Origin: Erysipelotrichaceae bacterium
GTDB taxonomy: Bacteria > Bacillota_I > Bacilli_A > Erysipelotrichales > Erysipelotrichaceae
DNA: 20,801 nt
NCBI GenBank assembly: GCA_024681275.1
Contig: JAILBD010000283.1
Span: 1 to 20,801, forward strand
Direction of reading: 5' to 3'
In this document: one piece after another, positions 14,787-20,801 of the stretch
Layout: each line of letters begins with the position of its first letter
How positions within the stretch are numbered: position 1 is the first letter of the stretch
Program-made: the position numbers and the translations under genes
Notes under the pieces: model-generated
The model's input: the letters and a program-made list of their open reading frames with translations, nothing else
What the model was told of the DNA's origin: nothing
The model's database searches: none

Positions 14787-15974
14787 ATGGGATTAAAGAT
14801 AGATAAGAAACTGCTGAATTCTGAGACCGGCAGACAGCTGGCTGACTTGTGTCCTTTTGGAGCGATCTCTTATGAAAATGGAGAACTGAACATCTCTGCA
14901 GGCTGCCGCCTCTGCAAGGTCTGTGTGAACAAGGGGCCTAAAGGCGTCATCACGTTTGAAGAAGAGACTGCTCCAAAGATCGATAAAGACGAGTACAGAG
15001 GGATCTGCGTCTATGGCAACGCTGACCATGGACAGATCCACAAGGTGACTTTTGAGCTGATCGGCAAGGCCAGGGAACTGGCTGCGGTCGTCTCGCATCC
15101 TGTCTATGTCCTGCTGATAGGACACGATCTGGATAGGAACATTGAAGAGATCAGAGAGTACGGAGTCGATAAGGTCTTCGTCTACGATCATCCGGATCTC
15201 GATGATTTCGATGTTGAGAAGTATGCGAACTGTTTTGAAGACTTCATCAGGCGAGTGAAGCCTTCCAGCATACTGGTCGGCGCGACCAATGTGGGTCGCT
15301 GCCTGGCGCCAAGGGTCGCTGCCCGCTTTCATACCGGGCTGACTGCCGATTGCACAAAGCTGGAGATGAAACCGAATACAGACCTGGTGCAGATCAGACC
15401 TGCTTTCGGCGGCAATATCATGGCCCGCATCGTCAATCCGAACAATCGTCCGCAGTTCTGCACGGTGCGTTACAAGATATTCGATGCGCCGGAAAAATGC
15501 GAGAATCCTGCTTTTGAGGTCGAACGCAGGGAAGTGAAAGCGGAATGGCTGGTCAGCGGGACCAGGATCCTGGAAGTCAGAGAAAGACCGAAAGAGGAAG
15601 ATATCTCTGAAGCCGATGTCATCGTGGCAGTGGGAAGAGGTCTTCGTTCCGCCGATGATCTGAAGATGGTCGAGGAACTGGCCGATCTTCTCGGTGCCGT
15701 GATCGCCTGTTCAAGGCCTATGGTCGAAAACAACACTTTCGATGCGAGACATCAGATCGGCCTGAGCGGAAAGACGGTCAAGCCGAAACTGATCATCACG
15801 CTTGGCATTTCCGGCGCGATACAGTTCACAGCCGGAATGAATGGCTCCGAGTGCATCATTGCCGTCAACTCAGATCCTGCTGCGAGGATCTTCGATGTGG
15901 CCAATTACGGGATCGTCGGTGACATGTATGAGATCGTTCCGAAGCTGATCGGGATGATCAGGGAGGGAAGATGA
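14787..15974 (+). CDS. etfA: Electron transfer flavoprotein alpha subunit with N-terminal ferredoxin domain (LctC-like)
   Basis: 395 residues. The first about 60 form a one-cluster ferredoxin domain: C22 in CPFGAI of the first half and C40-x2-C43-x2-C46 in the second half, enough for a single [4Fe-4S]. Then comes an ordinary Etf[61 protein letters not shown], and the FAD-binding C-terminus [56 protein letters not shown]. The ferredoxin extension is characteristic of the Etf partner of confurcating lactate dehydrogenases. AGAGGTGA just upstream is the ribosome site. The stop overlaps the start of the dehydrogenase gene. Confidence 0.94.
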   Translation: MGLKIDKKLLNSETGRQLADLCPFGAISYENGELNISAGCRLCKVCVNKGPKGVITFEEETAPKIDKDEYRGICVYGNADHGQIHKVTFELIGKARELAAVVSHPVYVLLIGHDLDRNIEEIREYGVDKVFVYDHPDLDDFDVEKYANCFEDFIRRVKPSSILVGATNVGRCLAPRVAARFHTGLTADCTKLEMKPNTDLVQIRPAFGGNIMARIVNPNNRPQFCTVRYKIFDAPEKCENPAFEVERREVKAEWLVSGTRILEVRERPKEEDISEADVIVAVGRGLRSADDLKMVEELADLLGAVIACSRPMVENNTFDARHQIGLSGKTVKPKLIITLGISGAIQFTAGMNGSECIIAVNSDPAARIFDVANYGIVGDMYEIVPKLIGMIREGR

Positions 15975-17365
15975 TGTATAAGGAAATCGATCAGAAAGAT
16001 ATCGGATATCTCAAGAGTTTCATCCCTGAAGGCAGGATCTTTGTGAAAGAGGAGATCTCGTCCGATTATTCTCACGATGAACTGGGCGGCATAGAAGTCA
16101 GACCTGATGTCCTGATCTTTGTTTTGAGTACTGAAGAGGTCTCGAAGATCATGAGCTATGCATATGAAAAGAAGATCGCTGTGACGGCAAGAGGTTCCGG
16201 AACGGACCTCGTCGGCGCAGCTGTCGCTCTCAAGGGCGGCATCATGATCTGCACCAAACTGATGAATCACATCCTGGATCTGGATGAGAACGACCTGACG
16301 GTCACGGTCGAACCCGGTGTCCTGCTGATGGATCTGCAGGCTTATGTGGAGGAAAGAGATTTCTTCTATCCGCCTGATCCGGGTGAGAAGTCAGCGACGA
16401 TAGGCGGCAACATCTCCACAAATGCCGGGGGCATGAGGGCGGTCAAGTATGGCGTGACCCGCGATTATGTCCGCGGTCTGACGGTCGTGCTGCCGGATGG
16501 AAGCATCGAGCACCTGGGTGGCAAGGTCGTGAAGAATTCTTCCGGCTATGATCTCAAGGATCTGGTGATCGGTTCCGAAGGGACACTGTGCGTGATCACG
16601 GAAGCGATCCTGAAGATCATTCCAAAGCCTCTGTATTCGATCTCGATGCTGCTGCCGTTCACGACGATGGAGAAGGCGATCGAGGCCGTTCCGGAGATCA
16701 TCCGCAGCAAGGCTTCTCTGACGGCGATCGAGTACATGTCACTGGATACGATCCTTTCGGCAGAGGATTTCCTTGGTAAGAAGTTTCCGGATACCAATTA
16801 TGCCGCTTACATCCTTCTGACTTTTGATGGCAACAATATGGATGAGATCGAGGATGAATATATGATGGTCGCCCAGCTGTGCATATCGATGGGGGCTATC
16901 GATGGCTATTTCGTAGATACGGACGAGAGGAAGAAGTCAGTCTGGAATGCCCGGGGAGCCTTCCTGGAGGCGATCAAGGCGTCCACCGATCTGATGGATG
17001 AATGCGATGTCGTCGTTCCTAAGTCAAGGATCGCCGACTTCATCAAATACACCCACGAAGTTGCCGAAAAGGTCGGACTGCGCATCCCTTCTTTCGGGCA
17101 CGCCGGAGACGGGAACCTGCACATCTACCTGTGCAAAGATGGCATGGAAGAGGAGGTCTGGAAGAAGAAGGCGGAAGATGCCTTTGAGCTCCTCTATGCC
17201 AGAGCCAGGGAATATGGCGGCATGGTCTCAGGAGAACACGGCATCGGTTATGCGAAGAAAGAATACCTTTACAAGCAGGCCGGTGAGAGGCAGATCGAGC
17301 TGATGAGAGGGATCAAAAAGGCTTTTGACCCTTACGGCATCCTCAATCCGGGCAAGGTCATCTGA
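15971..17365 (+). CDS. lctD: FAD-linked lactate dehydrogenase of the Etf complex (LctD/GlcD family)
   Basis: 464 residues, VAO/PCMH-type flavoprotein. With EtfAB it should oxidise lactate to pyruvate, passing electrons through Etf so that NAD+ reduction is driven by simultaneous oxidation of reduced ferredoxin. Seen: the FAD-binding [13 protein letters not shown] and [52 protein letters not shown], then the C-terminal metal/substrate residues in GHAGDGNLH (H377) and [12 protein letters not shown] (H423), ending [15 protein letters not shown] 15971 overlaps the etfA stop; the next codon is also ATG (15974), 7 bases after GGGAGGGA and perhaps the true start. Stereospecificity cannot be read from sequence; glycolate oxidase is less likely given the Etf partners. 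No lactate permease or racemase follows. Confidence 0.9.
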   Translation: MMYKEIDQKDIGYLKSFIPEGRIFVKEEISSDYSHDELGGIEVRPDVLIFVLSTEEVSKIMSYAYEKKIAVTARGSGTDLVGAAVALKGGIMICTKLMNHILDLDENDLTVTVEPGVLLMDLQAYVEERDFFYPPDPGEKSATIGGNISTNAGGMRAVKYGVTRDYVRGLTVVLPDGSIEHLGGKVVKNSSGYDLKDLVIGSEGTLCVITEAILKIIPKPLYSISMLLPFTTMEKAIEAVPEIIRSKASLTAIEYMSLDTILSAEDFLGKKFPDTNYAAYILLTFDGNNMDEIEDEYMMVAQLCISMGAIDGYFVDTDERKKSVWNARGAFLEAIKASTDLMDECDVVVPKSRIADFIKYTHEVAEKVGLRIPSFGHAGDGNLHIYLCKDGMEEEVWKKKAEDAFELLYARAREYGGMVSGEHGIGYAKKEYLYKQAGERQIELMRGIKKAFDPYGILNPGKVI

Positions 17366-17410
17366 AGGTGAGACTTTCAGATCCTGAGGATATCGTTTGA
17401 TGGAGGTCAG

Positions 17411-17854
17411 ATGGAAAAAAGGATCGTAGACGGGCAGATCAGTCTGATCCCGTATTATCCAAACCCCGATGTCGCTCTGGCGTGGTATCAGGATCCCGAT
17501 GTGTGCAAGCAGGTCGACAATATCGATCACGTGTATACGCTTGAGATGCTGGATCGGATGTACAGCTATCTGTGTGCGCATGGCGACTGTTACTACATCT
17601 GCTATCTTGGCGTTCTTGTCGGAGATGTCTGTCTTCGCGATGATGGAGAGATCTGCATCGTCGTCTGCAAGGAATACCAGGACCTGCATATCGGGAGAAG
17701 ATGTATCAGGGATATGCTTGAGCTGACGAAAGAAAAGGACATGAAAGAGGTGAGGGCGAAGATCTACTCTTTCAACACCCAGAGCCAAAGGGCCTTTCAG
17801 GCGGCAGGATTCACCCGGGTATCTGAAGAGTGCTATTCCTGTATGATCGGCTGA
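17411..17854 (+). CDS. GNAT-family N-acetyltransferase
   Basis: 147 residues. The acetyl-CoA-binding part is clear: VVCKEYQDLHIGRRCIRDMLELTKEK (about 86-111; motif A, with the usual Q-x-x-G-x-G/R replaced by QDLHIGRR), then VRAKIYSFNTQSQRAFQAAGF, the motif B segment. The N-terminal part (WYQDPDVCKQVDN) resembles RimJ/RimL-type members. Substrate unknown. GGAGG lies 4 bases before ATG. It follows lctD by 45 bases with no terminator between, so it is probably the last gene of the lactate operon, but a role in lactate metabolism is not implied. Confidence 0.85.
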   Translation: MEKRIVDGQISLIPYYPNPDVALAWYQDPDVCKQVDNIDHVYTLEMLDRMYSYLCAHGDCYYICYLGVLVGDVCLRDDGEICIVVCKEYQDLHIGRRCIRDMLELTKEKDMKEVRAKIYSFNTQSQRAFQAAGFTRVSEECYSCMIG

Positions 17855-17870
17855 AAAAACTGAGCATCAA

Positions 17871-17899
17871 AAAAGCATGACTGTTGCGGTCATGCTTTT
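17871..17899. terminator. Bidirectional terminator between the GNAT gene and the HPr-LDH gene
   Basis: AAAAGCATGAC (17871-17881) and GTCATGCTTTT (17889-17899), an 11-bp stem on a 7-base loop. The A- and T-rich ends give a U-run in both directions. Confidence 0.85.
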
Positions 17900-17917
17900 G
17901 TTGTACTGTCAGGATCG

Positions 17918-19225
17918 TTACTGCGCTTTGACTTCAGCGAAGCCCAGGTCGAGTCCTTCGTTGAAGTTCTTTGCGTTCTCCATCGTCTGTACGGCGATGG
18001 CCTGCATGGCTTCCCTGGTAAAGAATGCCTGATGGGAAGTCAGGACGAGCTGCGGGAACATCTGCAGACGGGCCGTGATCGAATGCGGCATCGCTTCATC
18101 GGATCTGTCGGTATAGACGTTCTCGTCTTCACCTTCGTAGACATCCAGAGCGACAGCCTGGAACTTGCCGGCTTTGAGAGCGGAGATGAGGGCTTCTGCA
18201 TCGATGAGCGGTCCTCTTGCCGTGTTCACCAGCATGACCGTATCTTTCATCTTGGCGATCGCTTTCTCATCGATCAGATGGTAGGTGCCGTTGTCTCCCA
18301 TGATGAGTGGTGCGTGCAGAGAGATCAGGTCGGCTTTTGCCAGGAGTTCATCTTTGCTGACGTAGGTGAGCAGACCTTCTTCTTCAAGTCTTTTGTTCGG
18401 ATAGGCATCCCAGCCGATGACGGTCATGCCATAGCCTTTGGCGATGCGGGCGAAGCATTCACCGATCTTGCCTGTGCCCATGACACCGCAGATCTTGTTG
18501 TGCAGGTCTACACCCAGCAGTCCTGAGAGGGCGAAGTTGTTTTCTCTGACTTTCCTGTCAGCTCTGTGCAGCCTTCTGTTGGCTTCCTGGACGATGGCCA
18601 TGGCGTGTTCAGCGACAGCGTATGGCGAATAGGCCGGTACTCTGGCAACTTTGATGCCGTATTCCTTGCAGGCTTGGAGGTCGACGTTGTTGAAGCCGGC
18701 GCAGCGCAGAAGGATGAGGCGGATGCCTTCCTCGTTCAGGATGTCGATGACTTCCTTCGGTGCTTCATCGTTGACGAAGATGCAGATCGCATCGTGGCCC
18801 CTGGCCAGAGTCGCTGTCTCTTTCGTCAGTCTGGATTCCAGATAGTCGATATCGACGTTGTATGTGCCCGGTCCTTTTTCTTTTTCCAGTTCGGTGAAAA
18901 AGATGCGGTCATAGTCTTTCGTTCCGAAGAAAGCGATCTTGAGGATGTCGGATGCGTCTTCTTCTTTGCATTCACTTTCATAGATCACATCTTTCACTTT
19001 GAGGACATCTTCGGCTTCCTTCGGTCCTTCAACTTCGATATCGAGGACGTCGTCTTTCTTCGCGTTCAAAGAAAGGATCTGAAGGACATCCTTGCCGTTG
19101 GCTTTCTTTTCATCGCGGTAGATCGTGACGGAACTTTTCAAGCCGACACAGAGCTGTGCGATCTTGGCTGCCGGTCTAGCATGGATGCCGATCGGATTTT
19201 TGACGATACAACGGAATTTCTGCAT
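17918..19225 (-). CDS. HPr-domain / D-lactate dehydrogenase fusion
   Basis: 435 residues, against about 330 for D-lactate dehydrogenase. Residues 1-85 are a complete HPr (PTS phosphocarrier): IGIHARPAA puts the phosphorylatable His at exactly position 15, and GKDVLQILSL aligns with KSIMGVMSL so that Asp46 replaces the regulatory Ser46. A charged linker (about 86-94) leads to the dehydrogenase, starting LKIAFFG. Its NAD site is GVMGTGKIG (G250, G252, G255); catalytic residues are R337 (NTARGPL), E366 (DVYEGE) and H398 (TSHQAFFT), with the SHQAFFTREAM form typical of true D-lactate dehydrogenases. It should reduce pyruvate to D-lactate with NADH. AAGGAG lies 8 bases before ATG. It is convergent to the lactate-oxidising Etf operon. 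Control of the enzyme by PEP-dependent phosphorylation of His15 is inference. Confidence 0.95.
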   Translation of the reverse strand: MQKFRCIVKNPIGIHARPAAKIAQLCVGLKSSVTIYRDEKKANGKDVLQILSLNAKKDDVLDIEVEGPKEAEDVLKVKDVIYESECKEEDASDILKIAFFGTKDYDRIFFTELEKEKGPGTYNVDIDYLESRLTKETATLARGHDAICIFVNDEAPKEVIDILNEEGIRLILLRCAGFNNVDLQACKEYGIKVARVPAYSPYAVAEHAMAIVQEANRRLHRADRKVRENNFALSGLLGVDLHNKICGVMGTGKIGECFARIAKGYGMTVIGWDAYPNKRLEEEGLLTYVSKDELLAKADLISLHAPLIMGDNGTYHLIDEKAIAKMKDTVMLVNTARGPLIDAEALISALKAGKFQAVALDVYEGEDENVYTDRSDEAMPHSITARLQMFPQLVLTSHQAFFTREAMQAIAVQTMENAKNFNEGLDLGFAEVKAQ

Positions 19226-19254
19226 GATATTGACTCCTTTTTATCTTCAGTTTC

Positions 19255-19283
19255 ATTCTACCATAATGCCTTTTCTGTACCAA
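19255..19283 (-). promoter_or_regulatory. Promoter of the HPr-LDH gene
   Basis: On the minus strand TTGGTA (19283-19278), a 17-base spacer and TAGAAT (19260-19255), about 30 bases before ATG 19225. I see no clear cre-like palindrome. Confidence 0.55.
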
Positions 19284-19330
19284 AAGAAAACAATCGGACA
19301 AGATGGGCGTTTTCTTCCGAAAATCTATTT

Positions 19331-19336
19331 TATAAT
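19331..19336 (+). promoter_or_regulatory. -10 box of the GlpA-like gene, apparently leaderless
   Basis: A perfect TATAAT ends 7 bases before ATG 19344. No Shine-Dalgarno is present and no strong -35 is seen. Confidence 0.55.
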
Positions 19337-19343
19337 TGAATTG

Positions 19344-20765
19344 ATGGTAGATATAACGATAATCGGAGCGGGTATAACCGGTTCTTTGATCGCTCATGAA
19401 TTGAGCAAATTTGATCGTTCGGTTTTGGTTCTGGAGAAGGAGAATGATGTAGCTGAAGGTGCTACCGGGGCCAATTCGGCCATGGTGCACTCTGGTCATG
19501 ATCCAAAACCGGGTACTTTAAAATGCAAATACAATCTGCTGGGCAACAGGATGTATCCTGAGCTCTGTAAAGAACTCAAAGTCTCTTATGTGCCGATCGG
19601 TGCTTTTGTGGCGGCCGGTTCACCTGAAGAGGAAGAGAAGCTCGATGTTCTGATCTCGCAGTGTATCGAAAGAGGCGTGCCTTACGAGGTCCTGAGCGGA
19701 GACGAGGCCAGGAAGGCCGAGCCGAATCTCGCTGATCGCATCAGCAAGGTCCTCTCTCTGCCGACGACCGGAATCGTCGCGCCTTGGGAGGTCGCGATCG
19801 CTGCGATGGAAGAAGCGATGCTGAATGGTACAGAACTGAAACTCGGCTATGAAGTCAAAAAGATAGAGAAGATAGAGGATCATTTCCTGATCAATGATGA
19901 GATAGAGACGAAGGTCCTCATCAACTGTGCCGGTGTGCACTGTGACGAGATCACGAAGATGCTGAGACCGTCGCCTTATAAGGCCAAGGCCAAGAAGGGC
20001 GAGTATTTTGTCCTGGATCATCTCAATGGGACTTTTGTCAATCATGTCATCTATCCGGTGCCTACCGAGAAGGGCAAGGGCGTCCTGGCTGTTCCAACGG
20101 TGCATGGCAACGTTCTGCTGGGTCCGAACTCGGAGTTCACCGAGGACAAAGAGGATGATTCGACGGGAGATGGCCTGGATTATATCAGGAATGAGATCAC
20201 CAAGACGATGAAGAACATTCCGTATCACAAGATGATCCATACATTTGCCGGGCTGCGTCCGAACATCGATCTGAGGGATTTCTATATACAGGAAGATGAG
20301 CGGATCGAGGGTTTCGTGCATGTGGCGGGCATCGAATCGCCGGGTCTTTCAGCTGCACCGGCGATCGCAAGGGATGTCGTCCATGATATCGTTCTGCCGA
20401 AGTTTGAATACCACGAGAAAAAAGAGTATCAGCGCCGGAAGCCTTTCATCGATGTGTCCAGGATGAGCGATGAAGAGCTTGATGAGCTCATCAGAAAGGA
20501 TCCTGCTTTCGGAAAGCTCGTCTGCCGCTGTGAGAAGATACCGGAGGGCGTGATCAGAGATGTGATCAGACGCAAATGCGGTGCCACGACGATCAAAGGC
20601 GTCAAGATGCGCTGCCGTCCGGGAATGGGACGCTGTCAGGGCGGTTTCTGTGAGCCGGAAGTCATGAGGATACTGGCTGAGGAACTGCACAAGAAGAATA
20701 CGGAGATCCTTCTGGACAAGGAAGGTTCCAATGTCGCTGTTGCAGGCGCAAAGGAGGATCTGTGA
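19344..20765 (+). CDS. GlpA-like FAD-dependent oxidoreductase with C-terminal BFD [2Fe-2S] domain
   Basis: 473 residues from ATG 19344. The frame is open 73 codons further upstream, but that part overlaps the divergent HPr-LDH gene and reads as junk, while the FAD-binding MVDITIIGAGITGS (G8, G10, G13) begins exactly here. The DAO-type fold continues with EGATGANSAMVHSGHDPKPGTLK, INCAGVHCDEI and FAGLRPNIDLRDF. The C-terminus (about 390-440) is a BFD-like iron-sulfur domain: C394-x-C396 and C431-x4-C436, with an extra C424. Such proteins are usually annotated as anaerobic glycerol-3-phosphate dehydrogenase subunit A-like and occur with a second FAD protein, as here. L-2-hydroxyglutarate oxidase is an alternative. 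Substrate not proven. Confidence 0.88.
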   Translation: MVDITIIGAGITGSLIAHELSKFDRSVLVLEKENDVAEGATGANSAMVHSGHDPKPGTLKCKYNLLGNRMYPELCKELKVSYVPIGAFVAAGSPEEEEKLDVLISQCIERGVPYEVLSGDEARKAEPNLADRISKVLSLPTTGIVAPWEVAIAAMEEAMLNGTELKLGYEVKKIEKIEDHFLINDEIETKVLINCAGVHCDEITKMLRPSPYKAKAKKGEYFVLDHLNGTFVNHVIYPVPTEKGKGVLAVPTVHGNVLLGPNSEFTEDKEDDSTGDGLDYIRNEITKTMKNIPYHKMIHTFAGLRPNIDLRDFYIQEDERIEGFVHVAGIESPGLSAAPAIARDVVHDIVLPKFEYHEKKEYQRRKPFIDVSRMSDEELDELIRKDPAFGKLVCRCEKIPEGVIRDVIRRKCGATTIKGVKMRCRPGMGRCQGGFCEPEVMRILAEELHKKNTEILLDKEGSNVAVAGAKEDL

Positions 20766-20801
20766 TGGAAAGACATCAGCTCGTCATCGTCGGCGGCGGT
20801 T
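20765..20801 (+). CDS. Start of a second FAD/NAD(P)-binding oxidoreductase (cut by window end)
   Basis: ATG 20765 overlaps the upstream TGA by one base and has AGGAGG (20753-20758) 6 bases upstream. The 12 visible codons read MERHQLVIVGGG, the beta1 strand and glycine loop of a Rossmann FAD/NAD(P)-binding protein. In related operons the gene after the GlpA-like subunit encodes a thioredoxin-reductase-like or GlpB-like flavoprotein. The rest lies outside the window. Confidence 0.7.
   Translation, partial: MERHQLVIVGGG

Noticed and set aside
19125..19343. Extended N-terminus of the GlpA-like protein (73 extra residues)
   Set aside because: The extension overlaps the divergent HPr-LDH start and its promoter, reads as low-plausibility sequence, and the FAD-binding strand starts exactly at ATG 19344 behind a TATAAT box.

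Overview
The window looks like a chromosomal segment from a moderate-GC Firmicute. I lean towards an Erysipelotrichia-like gut or oral fermenter, from overall gene character only: sigma-A-like TATAAT promoters, AGGAGG ribosome sites, a bifurcating Etf-lactate dehydrogenase, a barnase/barstar pair and an HPr domain. I see no tRNA, rRNA, CRISPR array, insertion sequence or phage gene. The DNA is densely coded and no gene-free stretch exceeds about 150 bases. Two loci look decayed.

Layout. (1) 1-1840: a divergent nucleotide-sugar pair. The left gene, cut by the window edge, is UDP-glucose 6-dehydrogenase with an XRE-type helix-turn-helix fused to its N-terminus. The right gene is a UDP-glucuronate 4-epimerase. 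Together they would make UDP-GlcA and then UDP-GalA. The 107-base gap between them holds inverted repeats lying on the promoters. (2) 1877-5515: a SWIM zinc-finger SNF2 helicase. (3) 5666-7255: phosphoglycerate mutase of the type usually seen in plants and trypanosomatids. (4) 7352-7686: an HPt phosphotransfer pseudogene with three separate lesions. (5) 7712-8718 (minus): a barnase-type RNase with a hydrophobic N-terminus and a tandem (double) barstar inhibitor, translationally coupled. (6) 8847-10220: a 49-residue membrane peptide followed by serine hydroxymethyltransferase. (7) 10291-11973: a GH13 alpha-glucosidase. (8) 12102-13295: a DUF4236 protein with an unknown C-terminal region. (9) 13368-13906: a frameshifted lipoprotein remnant. 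(10) 13992-17365: an EtfB/ferredoxin-EtfA/FAD-lactate dehydrogenase operon, followed by a GNAT acetyltransferase. (11) 17918-19225 (minus): D-lactate dehydrogenase carrying a complete N-terminal HPr domain. (12) 19344-20801: a GlpA-like FAD oxidoreductase with a BFD [2Fe-2S] domain and the first codons of a second FAD protein.

Two enzyme-regulator fusions stand out. The HPr-D-lactate dehydrogenase keeps the phosphorylatable His15 but has Asp at position 46, where ordinary HPr has its regulatory Ser. It sits convergent to the operon that would oxidise lactate, so lactate formation and lactate consumption lie side by side and one may be tied to PTS or glycolytic state. The HTH-UDP-glucose dehydrogenase could be an enzyme that also regulates its own divergent promoter. 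A third theme is that four genes (epimerase, SNF2, barnase, GlpA-like) have a -10 box only 6-7 bases before ATG and no Shine-Dalgarno, suggesting leaderless mRNAs, while their neighbours have ordinary ribosome sites.
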